From: Candidatus Gastranaerophilales bacterium | Lineage (GTDB): Bacteria; Cyanobacteriota; Vampirovibrionia; Gastranaerophilales; Gastranaerophilaceae | DNA length: 55,784 bases | Assembly: GCA_905234865.1 (NCBI GenBank) | Contig: CAJOJE010000017.1 | Coordinates: 1-55,784, forward strand | Direction of reading: 5' to 3' | Shown: piece by piece, positions 16,521 to 25,450 of the stretch | Layout of the letters: each line of letters starts with the position of its first letter | Numbering within the stretch: position 1 is the first letter of the stretch | The notes under the pieces: model-generated | Seen by the model: only the letters and a program-made list of their open reading frames with translations | Told to the model about the DNA's origin: nothing | Databases searched by the model: none | Program-made: the position numbers and the translations under genes

Positions 16521-17723
16521 ATGTCAGATTATGAAATCGGCGGATACAAAATAGGTTCAAAATCGGTTTACAACTCGCTGTTTGAAACAAAAAAAACAAG
16601 TACGAGCAAGTTGAAACGCATTGATAAAAACAATGACGGCAAAATAAGCGAAGATGAGCTTGTTGAATTTGAAGAAACATCTTCGGATTCCAAAAACCGA
16701 AAAATATCGACAAAAGTTGACGGTAACGGCAATATTGTGAGTAAAACCGTTGTTGAAGGTGACGGGGATGACAAAACCACGACAACTACTTCTTACGATG
16801 CAAACGGTAAAAAAACAAGCAGAGTCACAATACAAGGCAAAGGTGATGACAGAGTGACTACCGCAATAAAATATAAAGACGGTGTTAAAGCTTCAAGTAC
16901 GAGTGTTTCGGGCAAGGGCAAAAACAGACTTTTAAAATATTACACTTACGATAAAAAAGGAAGAAAAACATCCGGAAAAACCATAAAAGGAACGGGCGAC
17001 GATAAAGTCGTAATTGATAAAACCTATAAAAACGGCCGTAAAACAAAATCCGTCCTAACGGGTATGATTGACGGCAACGACGTTAAAATTACAAGAAATT
17101 TTGATAAGTCGGGAAATGTTATAAAACAGGTCACCGAATCCGATGAAGGTAAAAGTACGATAGAAAGGGGCTATGATTCAAACGGCAGGCTCCAATTTGA
17201 AGAAGAAACCGCAATGGACGGTACTTATGTTTCATCAACGTATTCGAATTATCAAACCCAAAACGGAAAAACGACAAGAACGGCAGAAATCGTGTATGAA
17301 GATGAGGACGGGTACGAAAGAATCGTAACCGAAAAACAAACCCTTGATTCCAACGGTAACGTCGTAAGCTCTACAAGGACAAATTCTTCAAGAACAAATT
17401 CAACAAATTCAAGAACATCAAGAAGAAGTTCATCTTCATCATCGTTAAAAGACACAATACTGGATAATCTTGAAGCAATTCTTTTCTATCCTCCGGGATA
17501 TTCAAGAAACTCAAAAAACAATTCAAGAACTTATACAACAGAATACAACGTACCCACAGAAACTTGGTATTCAAAAAATAAAGATAAATTGAATTATAAA
17601 ATATCTACGACTTCTCCGACAGGAAACAGTTCAAGATACAGAAACAGAGAATTTAAACCTTTTAAAGAAATCCTAAAAGGTTTGGCGACGGTATTTATTG
17701 CAGATTTAATAAGAAAAATATAA
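16521..17723 (+). CDS. EF-hand and hairpin-repeat protein, unknown function
   Basis: A 400-residue protein of no family I recognise. An EF-hand calcium loop is visible near 34-46 (DKNNDGKISEDEL, all ligand positions plausible). About seven degenerate repeats follow (about 60-270) of the form G-D/K-D-K...Y-D-x-x-G-K/R, resembling the two-stranded hairpin units of YD/Rhs or MORN-like surface proteins. A Ser/Arg/Thr/Asn-rich stretch (about 280-313) then leads to a C-terminal region (about 313-400) with two short hydrophobic segments. There is no classical signal peptide. AAGGAGA lies before the ATG. The gene stands alone between two terminators. The repeats suggest an extended, calcium-stabilised surface or secreted protein. 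This is inferred from composition only. Confidence 0.8.
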   Translation: MSDYEIGGYKIGSKSVYNSLFETKKTSTSKLKRIDKNNDGKISEDELVEFEETSSDSKNRKISTKVDGNGNIVSKTVVEGDGDDKTTTTTSYDANGKKTSRVTIQGKGDDRVTTAIKYKDGVKASSTSVSGKGKNRLLKYYTYDKKGRKTSGKTIKGTGDDKVVIDKTYKNGRKTKSVLTGMIDGNDVKITRNFDKSGNVIKQVTESDEGKSTIERGYDSNGRLQFEEETAMDGTYVSSTYSNYQTQNGKTTRTAEIVYEDEDGYERIVTEKQTLDSNGNVVSSTRTNSSRTNSTNSRTSRRSSSSSSLKDTILDNLEAILFYPPGYSRNSKNNSRTYTTEYNVPTETWYSKNKDKLNYKISTTSPTGNSSRYRNREFKPFKEILKGLATVFIADLIRKI

Positions 17724-17756
17724 ATGTAATAAATAAAAAGGTTTAAGCGGTTAACA

Positions 17757-17790
17757 TTGCCGTATGACGAAGGTTGTACGGCATTTTTTT
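17757..17790 (+). terminator. Terminator after the EF-hand protein gene
   Basis: TGCCGTA (17758-17764) and TACGGCA (17777-17783) form a 7-bp stem with a 12-base loop, followed by seven T. Confidence 0.85.
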
Positions 17791-17813
17791 ATCAAAATAA
17801 TCCTTTTGTTTAT

Positions 17814-17841
17814 TTTACAAAAAATAAAATTTTGGTAGAAT
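17814..17841 (+). promoter_or_regulatory. Promoter of the holin-family gene and fixC operon
   Basis: TTTACA at 17814-17819 and TAGAAT at 17836-17841 are 16 bases apart, about 20 bases before the next ATG and just after the preceding terminator. It is the only clear promoter before the run of genes up to aroE. Confidence 0.5.
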
Positions 17842-17859
17842 TTAAAAAAGGAGTATAGA

Positions 17860-18192
17860 ATGATAAAATTAATTTCAAGCTGGCTGCTTTATGCGCTTTT
17901 TGTAGTTTTAATTTCTTGGGTGATACCGGGAATTGATGTGGATAATTTCTATTCCGCTTTAATTCTCTCGCTTATAATAGGTTTATTGAATGTTTTCGTA
18001 AAGCCCGTTTTAAATATTTTAACTCTTCCGATTAATGTTTTAACTTTAGGGTTGTTCGGGCTGGTATTAAATACGTTTTTATTTATGCTTGCGGGATATT
18101 TTACGAACGGAGTTGAAATAGACGGGTTTATTCCCGCACTTTTGGGGTCAATTCTTCTTGCGGTAGCGGGACAATTTATATCAAAAATATAG
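17860..18192 (+). CDS. Phage-holin-4 superfamily membrane protein
   Basis: A 110-residue protein with four membrane helices (about 3-20, 28-50, 55-80 and 88-108). It matches the widespread bacterial family named after phage holins (PF04020), with the family segment GLLNVFVKPVLNILTLPINVLTLGLF in abbreviated form NVFVKPVLNILTLPIN. Most members are chromosomal, are not linked to prophages and have no proven function. No phage genes lie nearby, so a lysis role is unlikely. AAGGAG precedes the ATG at a good distance. A gap of 22 bp separates it from fixC, so the two may share a transcript. Confidence 0.88.
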   Translation: MIKLISSWLLYALFVVLISWVIPGIDVDNFYSALILSLIIGLLNVFVKPVLNILTLPINVLTLGLFGLVLNTFLFMLAGYFTNGVEIDGFIPALLGSILLAVAGQFISKI

Positions 18193-18214
18193 AGTTTATG
18201 AAAAGAATTTAAAA

Positions 18215-19522
18215 ATGGAAAAGCAAATAGAAAATATAGATGTTATTGTTATAGGAGCAGGGCCTGCAGGAATTGCCTCCGCCATTACGATTGCAAGGGC
18301 GGGAAATAAAGTCCTTGTTATGGAAAAATCATCTCATTTTGGGATTAAAAATATGTATGGCGGTGCAATTTATCTTAATTCGGTTCAAGAACTCGTTAAA
18401 AACGTCGATATTCCTTACGATAGGGTAAATGTCAGTCACAATTACGTTATTTTGAATGATGAAAACTCGATAAACGTTTCTTATAAAAATAAAAATTCTA
18501 AAACTTCCGCAACAATTACAAGATTTAATTTTGATACGTATTTATCGGAAATTGCAAAAAAAGAAGGCGTGTTTTTTGCAAAAAATACTCTCGTCGTTGA
18601 TTTAATCAAAGAAAATAATGCAATAAAGGGTGTCAAAACCGAATACGAAGAAATAAGAGCAAAAGCCGTTATTTTAGCCGAAGGGTTTAATTCAATCCTT
18701 GCCGTAAAATACGGGTTTAAGAAAAAAATTGAACCCAAAAGCGCAATTTTAGGCGTAAAAGAAGTAATTTCCCTTCCAAAAGAAATAATTAACAAAAGAT
18801 TTAATCTGGAAGATAAAGAAGGTGCTATTTATCAGTTTTTTGGCGGGCTGCACAAAGAAAACGAAGAAATTCCGATGGGTATGGGATTTTTATACACATA
18901 TAAAAATTTTGTAACCGTAGGGGCGGGAATTTCAATGGAGAGCTTAAAAAGCGGTAAAATTCCTCCTTATGTTTATCTTGAAAGATTGAAAAAACATCCT
19001 TTTGTATCCGATTTGATAAAAGACGGTGAAATTCTTGAATATCAGGCACATTCAATTCCCGAAGGAGGATATAACGAGCTTCCGAAATTATACGATAACG
19101 GTATTTTACTTGTCGGAGATTGCGCCAATCTTGTTGACTCGCCTCATTTTGAGGGGACAAATCTTGCAATAAAATCGGGAATTTTGGCAGGAAATACTAT
19201 TAACCTTGCAATTAAAAAGAATGATTTTTCAAAAAAAACTCTTAAAAAATATAAAAAAGATATGTATAAATCGTTTGTTATTCAAGATTTAAAAACTTAC
19301 AGGAATTTAATCAAAACTCTGATTTTGAAAAAAGAATTTGCATTTTCTTATCTTCCCAAAAAAGCGGATGAATTTTTTGAAATGTTTACCTCGACAAAAG
19401 ATAAAGGAAAAAAACTGGGGTACAGAAAATTTATATCCTCTCTTTTTGCGGACAGATGCCCGTTTAAGAGCATGTGTGATGTTATAAGTTTTGTTAAATG
19501 TGTATTTGAGGCTGTAATATAG
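18215..19522 (+). CDS. fixC: FixC-like electron-transfer flavoprotein:quinone oxidoreductase
   Basis: A 435-residue FAD protein of the FixC/ETF-QO family. FixC passes electrons from the FixAB flavoprotein to quinone in the FixABCX electron-bifurcating complex at the membrane. The dinucleotide-binding motif DVIVIGAGPAGIASA is at residues 9-23, followed by the acidic end of the second strand (VLVMEK). A second FAD motif reads NGILLVGDCANLVDSPHFEGTNLA, with the conserved GD and the family's EGTN. The length is typical. The ferredoxin-like FixX follows 5 bp later, which fixes the assignment. fixA and fixB are not adjacent, so the complex is incomplete in this window. A role in nitrogen fixation is not implied. 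Confidence 0.88.
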   Translation: MEKQIENIDVIVIGAGPAGIASAITIARAGNKVLVMEKSSHFGIKNMYGGAIYLNSVQELVKNVDIPYDRVNVSHNYVILNDENSINVSYKNKNSKTSATITRFNFDTYLSEIAKKEGVFFAKNTLVVDLIKENNAIKGVKTEYEEIRAKAVILAEGFNSILAVKYGFKKKIEPKSAILGVKEVISLPKEIINKRFNLEDKEGAIYQFFGGLHKENEEIPMGMGFLYTYKNFVTVGAGISMESLKSGKIPPYVYLERLKKHPFVSDLIKDGEILEYQAHSIPEGGYNELPKLYDNGILLVGDCANLVDSPHFEGTNLAIKSGILAGNTINLAIKKNDFSKKTLKKYKKDMYKSFVIQDLKTYRNLIKTLILKKEFAFSYLPKKADEFFEMFTSTKDKGKKLGYRKFISSLFADRCPFKSMCDVISFVKCVFEAVI

Positions 19523-19527
19523 AAAAA

Positions 19528-19827
19528 ATGAATAATAATGATGAACAAAAGTTAAAAATTGATGAAAAACTTGCCACATTGCGCTTTATTTGCGATAATG
19601 TAAGTCATATAGAAGTTTGCATGGATAAATGCAGAAAATGTAAGGATAAACCCTGTCTGTATTTCTGTCCCGCAAAAGTCTACAATGAAAGTGAAGATGA
19701 CGGCACAATAGCCGTTGAATATGAAAATTGTCTTGAATGCGGTACTTGCAGGATTTGTTGTCCGCAGGATGCAATTAAATGGAATTATCCAAAAGGTGCT
19801 CAAGGCGTAAGTTACAGATTCGGTTAA
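19528..19827 (+). CDS. fixX: FixX-like ferredoxin
   Basis: A 99-residue iron-sulfur protein of the FixX family, the partner of FixC. The Cys pattern CRKCKDKPCLYFCPAKVY followed by CLECGTCRICCPQDAI gives two Cys-rich segments. The second is a full 4Fe-4S binding site, and the ending KWNYPKGAQGVSYRFG is the FixX family terminus. In FixABCX it carries electrons to or from FixC. It lies 5 bp after fixC. Its stop shares a base with the ATG of the next gene (TAATG), so at least one downstream gene is translationally coupled. Confidence 0.9.
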   Translation: MNNNDEQKLKIDEKLATLRFICDNVSHIEVCMDKCRKCKDKPCLYFCPAKVYNESEDDGTIAVEYENCLECGTCRICCPQDAIKWNYPKGAQGVSYRFG

Positions 19828-20309
19828 TGGAGAAACAGCCCAATATGAAAGAATATTACTCAAGATGGTATGATAAAGATCCCGTTCTTTCGATGTCGAT
19901 GAGAACGCTTGCCAATTCGGACGATGCAAGCCAAATTCAAGTTGCGCTGAATCTTATTAAAGTTATTATTGAGCATAAAATCAAATCCAATGAATATAAA
20001 AATGTTGAAGATATTATGAATGACGTTGAAGAAGGCGTTATTCAAAAGGGTGCAAATCGTTGGTATGACCTTGATAAAACCGTTAGAACCGCAATTCAAA
20101 TGTTAGAAAGATGCTCTGACGAAACAAGACAAAGAGTTGCTATTGATATGGCACAAATCGTAATTGAAAATATCGTCATGGATAAAGACGATGAATATGA
20201 CGAAGATAATCTCGATGCCAATAAAATCAGCATTATTGACTTGCAAGGAGAAACTACGGTTTTAGACCTTGACAAAATAATTGAACGCAACGATAAAGAT
20301 AATGAGTGA
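19827..20309 (+). CDS. Conserved-style hypothetical helical protein
   Basis: A 160-residue, mostly alpha-helical soluble protein that I do not recognise. It has long amphipathic helices (about 25-55, 60-75 and 85-118) and a strongly acidic segment near 120-130 (DKDDEYDEDNLD). The ATG at 19827 overlaps the fixX stop. A second in-frame ATG at 19845, preceded by GGAG at a rather long spacing of 12 bases, is a credible alternative start. The 3' end overlaps the TPR gene by 8 bp. Position suggests constitutive co-expression with fixCX and the TPR/dprA/topA genes, but no function follows. Confidence 0.75.
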   Translation: MEKQPNMKEYYSRWYDKDPVLSMSMRTLANSDDASQIQVALNLIKVIIEHKIKSNEYKNVEDIMNDVEEGVIQKGANRWYDLDKTVRTAIQMLERCSDETRQRVAIDMAQIVIENIVMDKDDEYDEDNLDANKISIIDLQGETTVLDLDKIIERNDKDNE

Positions 20310-21225
20310 TATTCAAAGGTTCGAGCAGTTAAAAAAAAATATTGAAGCTGACCCCACAAATTTTCAATCAAGAAGAGAATATGCAATGTTATGTTCCGAT
20401 TTTGGTTTTAATGAGGCTGCAATTAAGCATTTTTACTATCTTTCAACAGTTTTTCCAAACGATGCGAATTTATATTTCAATATAGGAATTTGTTTTGAAA
20501 AATTAAAAAATTTTGAATTTGCCCTTGAGTTTTATAAAAAAGCAATCGAAATAAATCCGAACGACAGCGACTTTCTTTTTAATCTTGCTCTTTGTTATGA
20601 TACTTTAAATATGGCGGACGAAGCAATTTTGGAGTTTAAAAAAGTGGTTTGCCTGGAAAAAACCGATTCCAATTCATTTTTTTGTTTAGGGTGTTTGTAT
20701 TCTAAAAAAAATATGACGGACAAAGCGATAAAATGCTTTCAAAGAGCGATTTTTTTAAATGATGAAGATTACTATGCACATTTTCATCTCGGTAATATGT
20801 ATCATAGTAGAAAAATGTATGATGAAGCAATTGTTCAATACAGAAAAGTTATAGATTTATCTCCCGATTATTCTTGGGCGTACTTTAATCTTGCACAAAT
20901 TTTCTATGAACGCAAGGATTATGAAAACGCAATCATTATGTTAAATATTACCTTACAAAAAAATAAACATGATATAGAGGCATACAAACTTCTTTGTCAG
21001 TTGTATATGAAATTTGATGATATCCAAATGGCAGGAGATGTTCTTGATGAAATGAAAGAAGAAACCGAAGTAACGGGCGATTGGCACTACCTTTCAGCCG
21101 TTTTGGAAAAGAAAAAAGGACATCTTGTTAAATATAAGGATTTTCTTGAAAATGCAATTCAAAACGAAGAAACTTTGACTTTTAACCTGAAAGCCGTATT
21201 AAAGGAATTAAAAGATGCGGGATAA
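20302..21225 (+). CDS. Tetratricopeptide-repeat protein
   Basis: A 307-residue soluble protein made almost wholly of TPR units. At least six consecutive 34-residue helix pairs are visible between about 30 and 240, for example ANLYFNIGICFEKLKNFEFA and YYAHFHLGNMYHSRKMYDEA. TPR proteins act as protein-protein scaffolds. No enzymatic domain or signal peptide is present. The ATG at 20302 lies inside the end of the preceding gene and is preferred over an upstream TTG in the same frame at 20281. The stop overlaps the dprA start by 11 bp, so it belongs to the same tight operon. The partner protein is unknown. Confidence 0.88.
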   Translation: MSDIQRFEQLKKNIEADPTNFQSRREYAMLCSDFGFNEAAIKHFYYLSTVFPNDANLYFNIGICFEKLKNFEFALEFYKKAIEINPNDSDFLFNLALCYDTLNMADEAILEFKKVVCLEKTDSNSFFCLGCLYSKKNMTDKAIKCFQRAIFLNDEDYYAHFHLGNMYHSRKMYDEAIVQYRKVIDLSPDYSWAYFNLAQIFYERKDYENAIIMLNITLQKNKHDIEAYKLLCQLYMKFDDIQMAGDVLDEMKEETEVTGDWHYLSAVLEKKKGHLVKYKDFLENAIQNEETLTFNLKAVLKELKDAG

Positions 21226-22348
21226 AATTATACAAAATAAAATACAATTAAAACAAGAAACATCGGATAAATTTTATCTTGCCTATTCCGAAATTTTTCC
21301 GAATAATCCTTTATTGAAGGCAAAATTATTCGAATATTTTGATTTTGATATTCAAAGAGTTTTTAATTCGGATAAAAAAGATTTGGATAATTTTGTTAAT
21401 TCATATCCTGACATTTCAATTCCGAGAAATTTTTTATCAAAATTAAAATCCGTCAATTTTGATGAAATCTATAATTTTTACAAAACGAATAATATTAATT
21501 ATGTAACATTTACTGATTGTAATTATCCCGAGCCTTTAAAAAATTTGGAAGATTTTCCCGTAATTTTATTTTACAAAGGTGACATTAAACAAAACTTCAA
21601 TAAAAGTATCGGAATCGTAGGCTCAAGAAAAGCAACGGAAGCCGCTAAATTAAACGTCAGACAAATAATTTCGGGTTTTAAAAATACGGATATCGTGATA
21701 AATTCGGGACTTGCAGCAGGAATTGATTCTTGTTCGCATAAGGCTGCGCTTGAATTTGGTATAAAAACATGCGCCGTTATAGGTTCGGGGTTAAAATTTA
21801 AGTATCCTTCAGTTAATGCTTCCCTATACGAAGAAATTGTTCGCCAAAACGGCGTGATAATTTCCGAATACCCCTATAATTATTCCCCGATGCCTCAAAA
21901 TTTTCCCCAAAGAAACAGAATTATAACCGGTTTATCGCAAGGGATTATTATTGCGGAAGCAAAATTAAAATCCGGAGCAATGATATCGGCAAGGTTTGCA
22001 ATTGAACAGAATAAGGAATTAATGTGTATACCGGGTGCAATAACAAATCCGAATTGCGAAGGAATTTATCATCTTTTAAAAACAAATGCCGCTTCGATTG
22101 TAACCGAAACGAACGATATATGTAATATATTAAATTGGACTATAAACTTTGCAAAATCAGATTTAGCACCTATGAGCGAAATTGAAAAAAATATTTATGA
22201 TTTAGTTACAAAAGAAGAAATTTCAATTGAGGGGTTGAAACAAAACCTTGATGTTGGTATAAATGAACTGGTAATGAATTTAACCGCAATGGAATTAAAC
22301 GGATTAATTATTCAAAAAAACGGACTTTACTACATATCGGGAATATAA
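21215..22348 (+). CDS. dprA: DNA-processing protein DprA
   Basis: A 377-residue DprA/Smf protein, which binds incoming single-stranded DNA during transformation and loads RecA on it. A helical N-terminal region is followed by the Rossmann-like DprA core (about 110-310). Its signatures are GIVGSRKATEAA, INSGLAAGIDSCSHKAALE, TCAVIGSGLKFKYPSVN, FPQRNRIITGLSQGIIIAEA and KSGAMISARFAIEQNKELMCIPG. The C terminus has a small winged-helix domain (about 318-375). The length is typical. Together with the pilus operon it suggests natural competence, although dprA also occurs in bacteria not known to be transformable. It starts inside the TPR gene and ends 1 bp before topA. Confidence 0.95.
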   Translation: MRDKIIQNKIQLKQETSDKFYLAYSEIFPNNPLLKAKLFEYFDFDIQRVFNSDKKDLDNFVNSYPDISIPRNFLSKLKSVNFDEIYNFYKTNNINYVTFTDCNYPEPLKNLEDFPVILFYKGDIKQNFNKSIGIVGSRKATEAAKLNVRQIISGFKNTDIVINSGLAAGIDSCSHKAALEFGIKTCAVIGSGLKFKYPSVNASLYEEIVRQNGVIISEYPYNYSPMPQNFPQRNRIITGLSQGIIIAEAKLKSGAMISARFAIEQNKELMCIPGAITNPNCEGIYHLLKTNAASIVTETNDICNILNWTINFAKSDLAPMSEIEKNIYDLVTKEEISIEGLKQNLDVGINELVMNLTAMELNGLIIQKNGLYYISGI

Positions 22349-22349
22349 T

Positions 22350-24614
22350 ATGGCAAAAAATGCAAATTCGGGGAAAACTTTGGTTATAGTCGAGTCACCC
22401 GCAAAATCCAAAACAATTAAGAAAATTCTTGGCAACGATTATATAATTGAAGCCAGCTATGGTCATATAAGAGATTTGCCTCCGAAGGGTTTGGGGTTTG
22501 ATGTGGAAAATGATTTCAAACCGACTTTTACCGTCATTCCCGAAAAACAAAAAGTGGTTGACACTTTAAATAAAATTGCAAAAACGGCCGATAAAATTTA
22601 TTTAGCGTCCGACCCTGACAGAGAAGGTGAAGCTATTGCATGGCATGTTAAAGAAGTTTTGAAAGTTCCGGAGGATAAAATTTTCAGAATTGAATTTAAC
22701 GAAATTACTCCGAATGCAATTAAAAATGCCGTTCAAAATTTCCGTCAAATAGACATGCTAAAAGTCAAAGCTCAACAAACAAGGCAAATTTTAGACAGGC
22801 TTGTAGGCTTTAAAATCAGTCCGATACTTTGGGAAAAATTAAGAAACTATCGTCTTTCGGCAGGCAGAGTTCAATCCGTTGCGCTCAGAATGATTGTTGA
22901 AAGAGAAGAAGAAATTGAAGCGTTTGTTCCTGTTGAATATTGGACTGTGGGGGCATTATTATCCAAAGAAGATTATGATTTTGAAACCGAACTGACAAAA
23001 TATAAAGATAAAAAAATTGAAATCAAAAATAAAGAAGAAGCGGATAAAATCCTGAAAGATTTGGAAAATGCCGTATATAAGGTTTCAAAAATCACATCTC
23101 GTGATACAAAGCGATCTGCACAGCCGCCTTTTATAACTTCCACCCTGCAAAGAGAAGCAAGCTCCAAATTGGGATACGGCGTATCCAAAACAATGCAGAT
23201 AGCACAAAAGCTCTATGAAGGGATAGAACTCGGCGAAGACGGCGCAGTAGGACTTATAACCTATATGAGAACAGATTCGGTAAGGATATCCGATGATGCG
23301 GTTAATGCTGCAAGAGAGTATATAACGTATAATTTTGGGGATAAATATTATCCTAAAACTCCGAATGATTACAATAAAGGCAAGAAGAAAAACGTTCAAG
23401 ACGCACATGAGGCTATTCGTCCTTCTTATGTTTCAAGAACGCCCGAATCAATTAAAAAATATTTGACGGCAGAGCAATTTAAACTTTATAAGCTAATTTG
23501 GACAAGGTTTATGGCTTCTCAAATGGAATCCGCTAAAGTTAAAAACCTTTCGGTTGAAATTGAGGCAAATGATTATACTTTTAGAACAGGTTCTTCTAAA
23601 GTTGAATTTGACGGATTTTTGAAAGTTTATGCTGACGATAAAGAAGAAAATCCGCTTAAAATCCCCGTATTAAACGAAGGAGAAATTTTGGATTTCAAAA
23701 AATTAATGTCAGAACAACATTTTACGCAACCTCCGCCACGTTTTTCGGAAGCAAGCCTTGTAAAACAATTGGAAGAATACGGAATAGGCAGACCTTCCAC
23801 TTATGCTCCGATTATTACAAAAATTCAACAAAGAGGGTATGTTGAAAAATTAGATAAAGCCTTAAAACCTACGCTTTTGGGAAGAACGGTTTCAAAACAG
23901 TTGGTTGAATATTTTCAAACAATTATGAATTATAAATTTACGGCGGATATGGAATTAAAACTTGATGAAATCGCCGAAAATAAGGCTGACCCGATAAAAA
24001 TTTTGAAGAATTTCTATTCTCCTTTTGAAAAAACCGTAGAGGACGCTAAGGTTAATATGGGCAGAGTAGTTATCGAATCCGATAAAATTTGTCCTAACTG
24101 CGGAAAGAAAATGGTCGTTAAAACATCACGTTTCGGAAAGCAATTTTTGGGCTGCTCGGGGTATCCCGAATGTAAAACCATGATGAGTTTGGACGGAGAA
24201 TTGCCTCAAGCTAAGGCGGAAGATGAAAAAACCGATTATAAATGTGAAAAATGCGGTTCGGAAACCGTTATTAAAACGGGTCCCTACGGAAGGTATTATC
24301 AATGTCAAAACGATAAATGCAAAACAAGAAAAGCAATTGTCGTGTCAACAGGCGTAAAATGCCCTAAATGTTTAAAAGAAGGACGTGACGGCGAACTTAT
24401 TCAAAGGCGTTCAAGATACGGCAAAACATTTTTCGGTTGTTCAAAATACCCCGATTGCGATTTTGCGGTATGGAACGAGCCGACGGGCGAAAAGTGTCCG
24501 GATTGCGGAGAATTACTGGTGAAAAAATTCTTAAAATCCGGAAATAAAATCGCCTGCTCTTCAAAAACATGTAAATTTTCCAAACCTTTGGAGGAAGAAA
24601 ACGAGAATGTATAA
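22350..24614 (+). CDS. topA: DNA topoisomerase I
   Basis: A 754-residue type IA topoisomerase, which relaxes negative supercoils by cutting and passing single strands. The TOPRIM domain has LVIVESPAKSKTIKKILG (about 10-27) with the catalytic Glu, and ASDPDREGEAIAWHV with the metal-binding DxD. The active-site Tyr lies in the YMRTDSVRIS motif (near 305). The C terminus carries four zinc-finger-like Cys clusters (about 580-745; CPNCGKK, CEKCGSE, CPKCLKE and CPDCGEL type), as in many full-length bacterial enzymes. It starts 1 bp after dprA and overlaps aroE by 8 bp. The dprA-topA pairing is common in bacteria. Confidence 0.97.
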   Translation: MAKNANSGKTLVIVESPAKSKTIKKILGNDYIIEASYGHIRDLPPKGLGFDVENDFKPTFTVIPEKQKVVDTLNKIAKTADKIYLASDPDREGEAIAWHVKEVLKVPEDKIFRIEFNEITPNAIKNAVQNFRQIDMLKVKAQQTRQILDRLVGFKISPILWEKLRNYRLSAGRVQSVALRMIVEREEEIEAFVPVEYWTVGALLSKEDYDFETELTKYKDKKIEIKNKEEADKILKDLENAVYKVSKITSRDTKRSAQPPFITSTLQREASSKLGYGVSKTMQIAQKLYEGIELGEDGAVGLITYMRTDSVRISDDAVNAAREYITYNFGDKYYPKTPNDYNKGKKKNVQDAHEAIRPSYVSRTPESIKKYLTAEQFKLYKLIWTRFMASQMESAKVKNLSVEIEANDYTFRTGSSKVEFDGFLKVYADDKEENPLKIPVLNEGEILDFKKLMSEQHFTQPPPRFSEASLVKQLEEYGIGRPSTYAPIITKIQQRGYVEKLDKALKPTLLGRTVSKQLVEYFQTIMNYKFTADMELKLDEIAENKADPIKILKNFYSPFEKTVEDAKVNMGRVVIESDKICPNCGKKMVVKTSRFGKQFLGCSGYPECKTMMSLDGELPQAKAEDEKTDYKCEKCGSETVIKTGPYGRYYQCQNDKCKTRKAIVVSTGVKCPKCLKEGRDGELIQRRSRYGKTFFGCSKYPDCDFAVWNEPTGEKCPDCGELLVKKFLKSGNKIACSSKTCKFSKPLEEENENV

Positions 24615-25449
24615 ATTTGCAATTATAGGATACCCGATAAAACATTCCATGAGTATGGTTATGCATAAAGCCGCTTTTAAAAGTTTGGGCTTGGAAGGTG
24701 AGTATTCCGTTCTTGAGACAAAACCGGAAGATTTGATTCCTCAAATTAAACACTTAAAAACTAACGGGTATAACGGTTTCAACGTTACCATTCCCCATAA
24801 AATTCCAATCAGTCTTTTTTTGTCCGATGTGGATGAAATTGTAAATATGATAGGGTCTGTTAATACCGTTTTAATTAATGAAGATAAAACTCTAAAAGGC
24901 TATAATACCGATGTTTGCGGATTTATGGAACCGTTAAAAAAATATGATTTTAAAAATAAAAAAGGAATAATTTTGGGAACGGGTGGCGCTTCAAGAGCGA
25001 TTGTATGCGGAATGTATCTTCTCGGGATAAGAAAAATTGATATGTATACAAGAAATATAGTCAATGCAACAGAATCAATAAATAATCTGAGATTGAAATT
25101 CTCCGATCTTGAAATTAAATTGTACCAAAATGAAACCATGTCTGATTTTAGCGATTCCGCCTTAGTTGTAAATACTACTCCTTTGGGTATGAAAGGATAT
25201 AGAGAGGGTGCAACGCCCGTTGAAGATAAAATAATACAAACCGTTGACAGTTCTTCAATAATATACGACATTGTTTATAATCCGCTTAAAACAGAACTTA
25301 TAAAACAAGCGCAAAGATATAATAAAAAATATATTCAAGGGCTTGATATGCTTGTTTATCAGGGAGCAAAATCATTTGAAATCTGGACGGGGAAATACCC
25401 TAATACCGATAAAATGAAAATAGCTGCTCTTGAAGAATTAGTTAATTAA
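24607..25449 (+). CDS. aroE: Shikimate dehydrogenase AroE
   Basis: A 280-residue NADPH-dependent enzyme of aromatic amino acid synthesis that reduces 3-dehydroshikimate to shikimate. The substrate domain has KHSMSMVMHKAAF (12-24), the catalytic Lys65 in NVTIPHK and the partner Asp102 in GYNTDVCGF. The Rossmann domain has the loop LGTGGASRAI (near 120-130), and VNTTPLGM and GLDMLVYQGAKSFEIW follow. In the first motif the usual Pro of HSxSPxMHN is replaced by Met and the Asn by Lys, a small deviation next to the shikimate site. No other shikimate genes are nearby. It overlaps topA by 8 bp and ends the tight gene run. Confidence 0.93.
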   Translation: MYKFAIIGYPIKHSMSMVMHKAAFKSLGLEGEYSVLETKPEDLIPQIKHLKTNGYNGFNVTIPHKIPISLFLSDVDEIVNMIGSVNTVLINEDKTLKGYNTDVCGFMEPLKKYDFKNKKGIILGTGGASRAIVCGMYLLGIRKIDMYTRNIVNATESINNLRLKFSDLEIKLYQNETMSDFSDSALVVNTTPLGMKGYREGATPVEDKIIQTVDSSSIIYDIVYNPLKTELIKQAQRYNKKYIQGLDMLVYQGAKSFEIWTGKYPNTDKMKIAALEELVN

Positions 25450-25450
25450 A

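Noticed and set aside
17860-18192. Phage remnant because of the holin family name
   Set aside because: The family is widespread on chromosomes and no phage structural, integrase or lysis gene is nearby.
24397-24753. Antisense open frame across the topA-aroE junction
   Set aside because: Both genes are complete with intact motifs. The antisense frame has no start signals and atypical composition.
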